Of a stretch of DNA of 5,385 nucleotides, positions 1-4,549 are shown piece after piece. Where the stretch lies: assembly GCA_015489285.1 (NCBI GenBank), contig WGAA01000294.1:1-5385 (forward strand), in the 5' to 3' direction. The first letter of the stretch is position 1. The number at the start of each line of letters is the position of its first letter. The position numbers and the translations under genes were made by a program. The stretch is from Anaerolineae bacterium. GTDB taxonomy: Bacteria; Chloroflexota; Anaerolineae; JAADDB01. Under the pieces are notes generated by a model. It was not told where the DNA came from. It did not search any database and was given only the letters and a program-made list of their open reading frames with translations.

Positions 1-132
1 CCCCGGCGCACCCGCTTGGCAAAGCACCCCTTCCCGCTCAAGGAGGAGGTTTTGCCGTTTCCCCCGCCTCAGAAGGAGACGCAAGAGGAGGGGAAGGCGT
101 CCGCCTCGGCGGCCCAGGCAGCGCCTCCGTAA
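1..132 (+). CDS. C-terminal end of an unrecognised protein (partial)
   Basis: The first frame is open from the left edge to a TAA at 130-132 and gives 43 residues. They begin with a basic stretch (PRRTRLAKHPF), continue with EEVLPFPPPQKE, and end in a low-complexity tail rich in Glu, Gln, Ala, Ser and Pro (KASASAAQAAPP). The tail looks like a disordered C-terminus. The gene is on the same strand as the response regulator, 253 bases upstream of it. I do not recognise the family and the visible part has no catalytic motif. A chance open frame of this length is possible in GC-rich DNA, but the sharp drop in GC after the stop supports a real gene end here. Confidence 0.5.
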   Translation, partial: PRRTRLAKHPFPLKEEVLPFPPPQKETQEEGKASASAAQAAPP

Positions 133-140
133 CCCAATAT

Positions 141-205
141 TCCACGATGTGTTGGCGGTTCCTTCCGCTGTTAAGGTGCCTGAAAGTCTCCACGATGTCT
201 TGGCG
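141..205. repeat. 17-base direct repeat pair in the intergenic region
   Basis: TCCACGATGTGTTGGCG at 141-157 recurs as TCCACGATGTCTTGGCG at 189-205, identical at 16 of 17 positions and 48 bases apart start to start. Both copies lie between the upstream gene and the predicted response-regulator promoter, about 80 to 145 bases upstream of the predicted transcription start. Tandem copies in this place suggest binding sites for a DNA-binding protein; OmpR/PhoB-family regulators commonly bind direct repeats, so autoregulation is possible but not shown. Confidence 0.6.
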
Positions 206-237
206 TATGACACCTACCAAATTGAAATACACTCCCC

Positions 238-252
238 AAATTTGTGAAATTT
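238..252. promoter_or_regulatory. AAATTT-GTG-AAATTT palindrome, possible operator or UP element
   Basis: Two AAATTT hexamers flank a GTG centre and form a perfect 6-3-6 inverted repeat, which is also a direct repeat. A related sequence, CCAAATTGAAAT, lies just upstream at 217-228; its GAAAT (224-228) and that of the palindrome (246-250) are 22 bases apart, about two helical turns. The palindrome sits at roughly -48 to -34 relative to the predicted start, where an activator site or an AT-rich UP element would be expected. It stands out as AT-rich in GC-rich surroundings. Confidence 0.4.
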
Positions 253-286
253 CCCCTTTTGCGCATCTCTCGGTACAATATAGAGC
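250..286 (+). promoter_or_regulatory. Predicted promoter for the response regulator
   Basis: TACAAT at 274-279 matches the sigma-70 -10 consensus TATAAT at five of six positions. The -35 region is poor: TTTCCC at 250-255 (18-base spacing) or TTCCCC at 251-256 (17-base spacing). A weak -35 next to an upstream palindrome fits an activator-dependent promoter. Transcription would begin near 286, leaving about 100 bases before the response-regulator ATG. Confidence 0.45.
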
Positions 287-287
287 C

Positions 288-389
288 ATGGAAGTTCGGT
301 CATCTGAGGAAGGGAACAGGGGGACGGTCCTTCCCTTGGGGTTGTTCACACGGCAGAAAACAGTTGCACATCGTCGGAGCCCACTATGA
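288..389 (+). other. Possible leaderless upstream ORF, 33 codons
   Basis: An ATG at 288 lies about two bases after the predicted transcription start and opens a 33-codon frame beginning MEVRSSEEGN. Its TGA at 387-389 overlaps the response-regulator ATG at 386-388 as ATGA. The geometry would allow a nearly leaderless upstream ORF coupled to the regulator. There is no Shine-Dalgarno sequence for it and the peptide resembles nothing I know, so it may be accidental. Confidence 0.2.
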
Positions 390-1141
390 TTGAGGCAACA
401 CCCCCGAAAGAACAAAGTAGTTCCTCGGCACGTACTGCGCGCATCCTCGTAGCCGAAGACGACGCGGCCCTTCGTCAACTTTTGGAAATGTCTTTGCGGG
501 CTTTCGGGTACGAAGTCCTCTCCGCCGAAGATGGGGAGGCGGCACTGGAGGCCTTTCTCGACCAGCCGGTGGACCTGGTCATCCTGGACATCATGATGCC
601 CCGCATGGACGGCTTGCAAGTGCTGCAGGAGATCCGTCGCCGCTCTGACGTTCCCGTTATTATGCTCACGGCTTTGGGACGTCCGGATGATGTCGTGCGT
701 GGGTTGCGCATGGGCGCGGACGATTACATTCCCAAGCCCTTCACCTTCAAGGAGGTGGCGGCCCGTGTCGAGGCGGCTTTGCGCAGAGCCCAGTGGTCCC
801 GGGAACAGCGCACGCCTCTCATCCTTCAGGGATGTGGCATCAAGCTCAACGTCCCCGCCCGAGAAGCCTACGTGGACGGCAAACAGGTTCATCTCTCCCC
901 AACGGAATTCGCCTTGCTCCACTATCTCATGCATCGGGCCGGTCAGGCGGTGAGCAAGGAGGAGCTGTTCCAGAACGTTTGGGGCTACGAGTTCAGCGGC
1001 GGCAGTAATCTGATCGAGGTGGCCATTCGACGCCTGCGGTACAAGATCGAGGAGAACCCGCAGAAACCCAGGCGCATCATCACCGTACGCGGTGTAGGCT
1101 ATCGGTTTGGTCCATGTTCGGAGGACGCTCCGGAGGGGTAA
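386..1141 (+). CDS. OmpR/PhoB-family DNA-binding response regulator
   Basis: This 251-residue cytoplasmic protein is a two-component transcription factor. The receiver domain covers about residues 18-133: the acidic metal-binding cluster is E24-D25-D26, the predicted phosphoacceptor is D68 in LVILDIMMPRMDG, the switch threonine is T95, and the conserved lysine is K117 in IPKPF. The winged-helix DNA-binding domain covers about 145-243, with LSPTEFALLHYL, the recognition-helix region IEVAIRRLRYKIE, and the wing hairpin ITVRGVGYRF. Length and layout are normal, apart from about 17 polar residues before the receiver domain. ATG 386 is the only start near enough, with GGAG at 376-379 six bases upstream. 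No sensor kinase is visible, so the signal is unknown. ruvA follows after 17 bases and may be cotranscribed. The repeats upstream could be its own binding sites. Family assignment is firm; the regulon is unknown. Confidence 0.95.
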   Translation: MIEATPPKEQSSSSARTARILVAEDDAALRQLLEMSLRAFGYEVLSAEDGEAALEAFLDQPVDLVILDIMMPRMDGLQVLQEIRRRSDVPVIMLTALGRPDDVVRGLRMGADDYIPKPFTFKEVAARVEAALRRAQWSREQRTPLILQGCGIKLNVPAREAYVDGKQVHLSPTEFALLHYLMHRAGQAVSKEELFQNVWGYEFSGGSNLIEVAIRRLRYKIEENPQKPRRIITVRGVGYRFGPCSEDAPEG

Positions 1142-1150
1142 GGGGGAGGA
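1142..1150 (+). promoter_or_regulatory. Ribosome binding site that fixes the TTG start of ruvA
   Basis: GGGGGAGGA lies eight bases upstream of TTG 1159 and is a strong match to the anti-Shine-Dalgarno sequence. It begins directly after the response-regulator stop codon. It supports TTG 1159, which gives the family-typical N-terminus MIERLRG. Confidence 0.75.
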
Positions 1151-1158
1151 AGTGACCT

Positions 1159-1749
1159 TTGATTGAACGGTTGCGCGGTCGCGTGTGGGAGAAGGATGAA
1201 CACTCGGTCGTAGTCGAAGTGGGGGGGATTGGGTTGATGGTCCACGTGCCCCACCCTCTGGCCGTCCGCCTTCGGGAGGGCGAGGAGGTTGAGCTGTACA
1301 CTCACTTTCACGTGCAGATGCAAGCCCGTGAGGGGGGCTTGAGCCTCTACGGCTTCGAACGTCGAGAGGAGCGGGACTTGTTCCGCCTGTTGCTCAACGT
1401 CTCCGGTGTCGGTCCTCGTGCGGCGTTGAGTTTGATCTCCTCCCTGAACGCTCCCGCCTTACAGCGGGCTATTTTGGACGAGCAACCTGAACTCCTCAGT
1501 CGTGTTCCCGGTGTGGGAAAGAAAACGGCGCAAAAGATCGTGTTGGAACTGAAGGATAAAGTCGGGGTTACCGCGGGGGCCCCCGAGGAGCTGGTGAGCC
1601 TTCACACCGCGGACATGGAGGTGGTGGAGGCCCTGGTCGCCCTGGGGTACAGCGTGGTGGAGGCCCAGCGGGCCGTCCAAGGGCTCCCGCGCGATGTGGT
1701 GGATGTGGAGGAGCGATTGCGGTTGGCCCTAAGTCGTTTGGCCCCGTGA
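1159..1749 (+). CDS. ruvA: Holliday junction branch migration protein RuvA
   Basis: RuvA binds four-way Holliday junctions and loads the RuvB motor in recombinational repair. The 196-residue product is close to the usual length of about 200. Domain I (OB fold, about 1-66) starts MIERLRGRV and contains VEVGGIGLMVHVP and LYGF. Domain II carries two helix-hairpin-helix motifs, SGVGPRAALSLIS (82-94) and PGVGKKTAQKIVLELK (117-132). Domain III, the RuvB-binding part (about 150-196), contains EVVEALVALGYSVVEAQRAV. The loop after THF is four residues longer than in E. coli RuvA, and the acidic-pin pair Glu-Asp reads Glu58-Gly59. The start is TTG, chosen from its strong ribosome binding site and the conserved N-terminus. 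Neighbours are unusual: ruvC and ruvB are absent, and the gene sits between a response regulator and an aminotransferase. Confidence 0.96.
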   Translation: MIERLRGRVWEKDEHSVVVEVGGIGLMVHVPHPLAVRLREGEEVELYTHFHVQMQAREGGLSLYGFERREERDLFRLLLNVSGVGPRAALSLISSLNAPALQRAILDEQPELLSRVPGVGKKTAQKIVLELKDKVGVTAGAPEELVSLHTADMEVVEALVALGYSVVEAQRAVQGLPRDVVDVEERLRLALSRLAP

Positions 1750-1800
1750 ACCTTTCGAGAACTCATCCCCCGGTCTTCCCGAGCCCGCCCGTGTTCCACC

Positions 1801-1811
1801 GTGCCGGGCAC
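1801..1811. repeat. Short palindrome in the ruvA-aminotransferase gap
   Basis: GTGCC-G-GGCAC is an 11-base inverted repeat with a one-base centre, in the 93-base gap between ruvA and the aminotransferase gene. I see no convincing -10 box or terminator in this gap, so readthrough from ruvA is plausible. The palindrome is short enough to be chance. Confidence 0.25.
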
Positions 1812-1832
1812 AGGTTACCCCAGCGAGCTATT

Positions 1833-1837
1833 GGAGG
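1833..1837 (+). promoter_or_regulatory. Ribosome binding site of the aminotransferase
   Basis: GGAGG ends five bases before ATG 1843. It favours that ATG over the in-frame GTG at 1801, which has no purine-rich sequence in front and would add 14 residues that are not family-like. Confidence 0.7.
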
Positions 1838-1842
1838 CGCAT

Positions 1843-3147
1843 ATGGACAAGCAGGCAATTTTGGAAAAACAGCGTACCTATCTTTGGCCCAATTATCTCC
1901 TCTACTACACGGATCCCCTTCCTCTGGAACGGGGAGAGGGGCTGTACGTGTGGGATGTAGAAGGCCGTCGGTATCTGGACTTTTTCGCGGGCATCCTGAC
2001 GACCAGCGTTGGCCACCGCCACCCCAAAGTGACGGAACGGGTCAAGGAGCAGGTGGACAAGATCGTGCACACGTCCACCCTGTACCCTCACGAGAACACG
2101 GTCAACCTGGCCGAGAAATTGGCCGAAATTGCCCCCGGACGCCTGCAGCAGTCCTTCTTCACCAATTCGGGCACCGAGGCGAACGAGACGGCCATCATGC
2201 TGGCCAAGGTGTACACGGGACAGCAGGAGGTCATCGCCTTGCGTCACGGTTACAGTGGACGTTCGGCCTTGGCCATGTCGTTGACCGGGATCTCCAGCTG
2301 GCGGATCGGCGGGACCCAGGTTCCGGGCATAAAACACGCGCCCAACGCCTACTGTTATCGGTGCCCCCTGAAGCTTTCCTACCCCCAATGTGGTGTTGCC
2401 TGTGCTTACGCCCTGGAGGACGTCATCAAGACCTCCACGTCCGGCAAGATCGCGGCCGTTCTCGTCGAGCCCATCCAGGGGGTCGGGGGCTTCGTCACCC
2501 CGCCTCCCGAGTATTTCAAGATCGTGGAGGAGATCACCCACCATTATGGGGGGCTCTTGATCGTCGATGAGGTGCAGACGGGCTTCGGCCGCACGGGCAC
2601 GTATTGGTTTGGTATCGAGCACTGGGATGTGGAACCGGATATCATGACTATGGCGAAGGGGATAGCCAACGGGTTCCCCCTGGGGAACACGATGACCCGC
2701 CCCGAAATCGCGGAGGCCATGCCCCAGGCCGGACTCACCATTAGCACCTTTGGGGGCAACCCTGTCTCCTCCATTGCCGCGCTGGCGACCATCGAGGTGC
2801 TCCAGGAGGAGGCGGATCCCGGTCACGTCGCCGAGGTCGGATCCCACCTGAGGAAGGGGTTGGATGCCCTGTGGGAGAAGTATCCCGTCATCGGTGAGGT
2901 ACGGGGTAAAGGGTTGATGCAAGGAGTGGAGTTGGTCAAGGACCGGGAGAGCAAGGAGCCGGCCCCCGACGCCGTCAACATGTTGTTCGAGGAAACCAAG
3001 GCGCGTGGCCTTCTCATCGGAAAGGGGGGCGCCTACGGGAATGTCGTTCGTGTCGCGCCTCCGCTGACCGCGACGAAGGCCCATGTGGAGGAAGCCCTGG
3101 AGATCCTGGACGAAGCGTTCGCCCGCGTTCAGGAGGCCTTTTCCTGA
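1843..3147 (+). CDS. Class III PLP-dependent aminotransferase, AGXT2/GabT-like
   Basis: This 434-residue fold-type I enzyme transfers an amino group from an omega-amino acid or alanine to a keto acid, using pyridoxal phosphate. Visible features are the N-terminal LYVWDVEGRRYLDFFAG (34-50), the cofactor phosphate-binding NSGTEAN (108-114), the strand EPIQGVGG (209-216), the pyridine-nitrogen Asp242 in IVDEVQTGFGRTG, the Schiff-base Lys272 in MAKGIANGFP, and T302 in STFGGNP. Overall similarity by eye is closest to alanine-glyoxylate aminotransferase 2 (HTSTLYPHE, EPIQGV, VRGKGLMQGVEL), with 4-aminobutyrate and beta-alanine aminotransferases as alternatives; substrate cannot be assigned from sequence alone. 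Four cysteines (171, 174, 183, 187) form a CxxC-x8-CxxxC cluster. The usual YHG motif reads YSG at 137-139. No pathway partner is adjacent. The 3' end overlaps the convergent anti-sigma gene by 19 bases. Confidence 0.9.
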   Translation: MDKQAILEKQRTYLWPNYLLYYTDPLPLERGEGLYVWDVEGRRYLDFFAGILTTSVGHRHPKVTERVKEQVDKIVHTSTLYPHENTVNLAEKLAEIAPGRLQQSFFTNSGTEANETAIMLAKVYTGQQEVIALRHGYSGRSALAMSLTGISSWRIGGTQVPGIKHAPNAYCYRCPLKLSYPQCGVACAYALEDVIKTSTSGKIAAVLVEPIQGVGGFVTPPPEYFKIVEEITHHYGGLLIVDEVQTGFGRTGTYWFGIEHWDVEPDIMTMAKGIANGFPLGNTMTRPEIAEAMPQAGLTISTFGGNPVSSIAALATIEVLQEEADPGHVAEVGSHLRKGLDALWEKYPVIGEVRGKGLMQGVELVKDRESKEPAPDAVNMLFEETKARGLLIGKGGAYGNVVRVAPPLTATKAHVEEALEILDEAFARVQEAFS

Positions 3148-3917
3148 GTTGAGATTCCTCCCTGCTGGATAATGCGACCTTTGATGACCCGAGGGCCGGT
3201 GGGGCGAGGGCTCCCCCCCTCGGGTTCTACAGTAATACCGATGGCCTCGTATTCCCCCAAAGGCCGCGGAGCCCTTATCAGGACGGTAATCTCCTTTTCC
3301 CCCCGCACGCGGAACACGGCCCCACTATCCCGGTGTCCGTTGCGGATGAGCCATACCTGGTAGGCCTTGCCCTCGGGCAGAGGGGGCAAGTGGTCCAGGT
3401 GGAGAAGGGCGATGGAGGTATCCGGTTGGAAGATGAGGATTCCTCCGGCTTCCGGCGCGAGCGCGTCCCCGGTGACCTGCACTCGTTGCGCGTCGGCGAG
3501 GAAGGCGATGGCCGTCGCCTGGAGTGCCGCCTCTTGCTTCACGCGCGTCAGGCGGGCCATCCAATAGGCGTTGGTAAAGAAGAGGAGCACCACGGCTGCG
3601 ATGGCTGCCCACGTTTGCCATCGCGGGAAGAGGAAGCGGGCGGGGGACGTGGACCGCGAGCGTTTCTTGATGTCGGACGGTTGGGGTGGTGCTATTTGGG
3701 CCAGCAGCCGCTCCTCCAGCGTGGCCGGAGCGGCGACCAGAGGGACGGTGTAGAGGAACATGTCCGATAACTGGGTGTAGTCGGCCAGCAGCGCGCGACA
3801 CACTTCGCAATGGCGGATGTGCTGCTCTACCAGAGCGGTCTCGTCCGCATCCGTGGCACCAATGGCATAGGCCGGAATCAATTGACTGACGACCTGGTGT
3901 TCCTCACGTTCGCTCAA
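3129..3917 (-). CDS. Membrane-anchored anti-sigma factor, RskA-like with zinc-finger motif
   Basis: This protein is predicted to hold the adjacent ECF sigma factor inactive at the membrane until a signal releases it. The product is 262 residues from TTG 3917. The cytoplasmic N-terminal domain has the anti-sigma zinc motif H33-x3-C37-x2-C40 (HIRHCEVC) after AYAIGATDADE, which is typical of RskA-type proteins. One membrane segment lies at about 103-121 (WAAIAAVVLLFFTNAYWMA), preceded by a basic stretch. The C-terminal part (about 123-255) is an extracytoplasmic RskA-type domain with LPPLPEGKAYQVWLI and GAVFRV. TTG 3917 is preferred because AGGAGGG lies nine bases upstream and the start overlaps the sigma stop as TTGA. 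The in-frame GTG at 3938 would add seven residues but has a poor ribosome site. The gene converges on the aminotransferase gene. Confidence 0.9.
   Translation of the reverse strand: MSEREEHQVVSQLIPAYAIGATDADETALVEQHIRHCEVCRALLADYTQLSDMFLYTVPLVAAPATLEERLLAQIAPPQPSDIKKRSRSTSPARFLFPRWQTWAAIAAVVLLFFTNAYWMARLTRVKQEAALQATAIAFLADAQRVQVTGDALAPEAGGILIFQPDTSIALLHLDHLPPLPEGKAYQVWLIRNGHRDSGAVFRVRGEKEITVLIRAPRPLGEYEAIGITVEPEGGSPRPTGPRVIKGRIIQQGGISTQEKAS
3187..3225 (+). terminator. GC-rich stem-loop, possible terminator of the aminotransferase transcript
   Basis: ACCCGAGGG at 3187-3195 and CCCTCGGGT at 3217-3225 form a perfect nine-base stem with a 21-base loop, 39 bases after the aminotransferase stop. 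The following bases, TCTAC, are not a real T-tract, so intrinsic termination would be weak. The element lies inside the anti-sigma coding region on the other strand. It could slow or end plus-strand transcription, or simply reflect codon composition. Confidence 0.3.
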
Positions 3918-4477
3918 CGTTCCATACCCTCCTGCCACATATCCCGTAGCTTCGTCAGCGCCAATCGCAGCCGACTTTTCACCGTCCCCAAGGGGATTCC
4001 CAGGTATTCGGCCAATTCCCGATGGGTGAACCCTTGAAAGTAGGCCAATTCGACCACCTGTCGTTGTTCCTTGGGTAAGCGTTCGACGAGCATGCGCAAA
4101 TGTTGTCCCATTTCCCAGAGATCGTGGTCCGCCTGGGCCGTGTGGACCTCAACGCGGCTGGGCACCGTTTTCTCCTCGTCGGCCGCCCGAAATCGTCGGT
4201 TTTCGTAACGCAAGCGATCGATGGCCGCGAAACGGGTGATACTCAGCAGCCACGTGCCGAAGCGCCCGCGTGTCGCATCGTAAAGGTGATGTTTGTGCCA
4301 GAGTTTCATGAACACGTCCTGCACGACCTCTTCTGCCAGCTCCGGATCGCGGGTTACCCGCAGGGCCACGCTGTAAACCGCGTTGGCATAACGGTGATAT
4401 AGCGCGCGAAACGCGTCTCGGTCTCCTTTTTCCACCCGCTGTAACAGGAGGATATCGTTCGTTTGCGTGTCGCGCAT
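3914..4477 (-). CDS. RNA polymerase ECF sigma factor (sigma-70 family)
   Basis: This 187-residue protein is a group IV sigma factor that directs RNA polymerase to stress or envelope-response promoters. Region 2 covers about residues 22-92 (AFRALYHRYANAVYSVALR, the core-binding ELAEEVVQDVFMKLW at 46-60, and the -10-recognising FGTWLLSITRFAAIDRLR). A linker of about 30 residues follows. Region 4 covers about 123-178, with LPKEQRQVVELAYFQGFTHRELAE and the helix-turn-helix GIPLGTVKSRLRLALTKLR that reads the -35 element. Region 3 is absent, as expected. ATG 4477 has AAGGG nine bases upstream. Its TGA overlaps the anti-sigma start by four bases, so the pair is translationally coupled. The resemblance is to SigK/RpoE-like factors paired with RskA; target promoters are unknown. 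Confidence 0.95.
   Translation of the reverse strand: MRDTQTNDILLLQRVEKGDRDAFRALYHRYANAVYSVALRVTRDPELAEEVVQDVFMKLWHKHHLYDATRGRFGTWLLSITRFAAIDRLRYENRRFRAADEEKTVPSRVEVHTAQADHDLWEMGQHLRMLVERLPKEQRQVVELAYFQGFTHRELAEYLGIPLGTVKSRLRLALTKLRDMWQEGMER
3927..3933 (-). promoter_or_regulatory. Ribosome binding site of the anti-sigma gene, inside the sigma gene
   Basis: Reading the minus strand, AGGAGGG ends nine bases before TTG 3917 and lies within the last codons of the sigma gene. It is the main reason to place the anti-sigma start at TTG 3917 rather than GTG 3938. Confidence 0.6.
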
Positions 4478-4486
4478 GCGTCATAA

Positions 4487-4526
4487 CCCTTGGCGTGGAA
4501 TGGACGACCATATGGTACGCCAAGGG
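4487..4526. repeat. Perfect 10-base inverted repeat over the sigma promoter, probable operator
   Basis: CCCTTGGCGT at 4487-4496 is repeated inverted as ACGCCAAGGG at 4517-4526, with a 20-base spacer and arm centres 30 bases apart, close to three helical turns. On the minus strand, one arm fills most of the space between the -35 and -10 boxes. The other covers the ribosome binding site, downstream of the predicted transcription start. Only one arm would be in the transcript, so a DNA operator fits better than an RNA hairpin. A bound protein would be expected to repress the sigma/anti-sigma operon. Confidence 0.55.
4507..4516. promoter_or_regulatory. ACCATATGGT palindrome overlapping the -10 box
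   Basis: This is a perfect 10-base palindrome next to the right arm of the larger inverted repeat, covering most of the predicted -10 box of the sigma promoter. It may be part of the same operator or chance. Confidence 0.3.
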
Positions 4527-4540
4527 AAGCAAATGGTCAA
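4512..4540 (-). promoter_or_regulatory. Predicted sigma-70-type promoter of the sigma/anti-sigma operon
   Basis: On the minus strand TTGACC (4540-4535) matches the -35 consensus at five of six positions and, after exactly 17 bases, TACCAT (4517-4512) matches the -10 consensus at four of six. Transcription would begin near 4505, giving a leader of about 28 bases. The promoter starts just after the stop codon of the sulfatase-like gene, so the sigma operon can be expressed independently of it. It does not look like a GGAAC-type ECF promoter, so direct autoactivation by this sigma is not evident. Confidence 0.55.
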
Positions 4541-4549
4541 TGACGTCGA

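Noticed and set aside
154..169. GCGG/CCGC stem after the first gene, as its terminator
   Set aside because: The stem has only four strong pairs and no T-tract follows.
310..337. AAGGGA/TCCCTT hairpin in the response-regulator leader
   Set aside because: A six-base stem with a 16-base loop and no T-tract is too weak to call a terminator or riboswitch.
147..389. 80-codon plus-strand open frame from ATG 147
   Set aside because: It has no ribosome binding site, spans the predicted promoter and resembles no protein. Only the part from ATG 288 is kept as a weak possibility.
38..934. 298-codon open frame on the minus strand
   Set aside because: It runs antisense through the response regulator and across its promoter region. 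The product is low in hydrophobic pattern and shows no family motif.
1801..1842. N-terminal extension of the aminotransferase from GTG 1801
   Set aside because: There is no ribosome site before the GTG, the 14 added residues are not family-like, and GGAGG sits correctly for ATG 1843.
1828..3084. 418-codon open frame on the minus strand
   Set aside because: It is antisense to the aminotransferase, which has all family motifs. Its translation has no recognisable domain and it arises from GC-rich codon bias.
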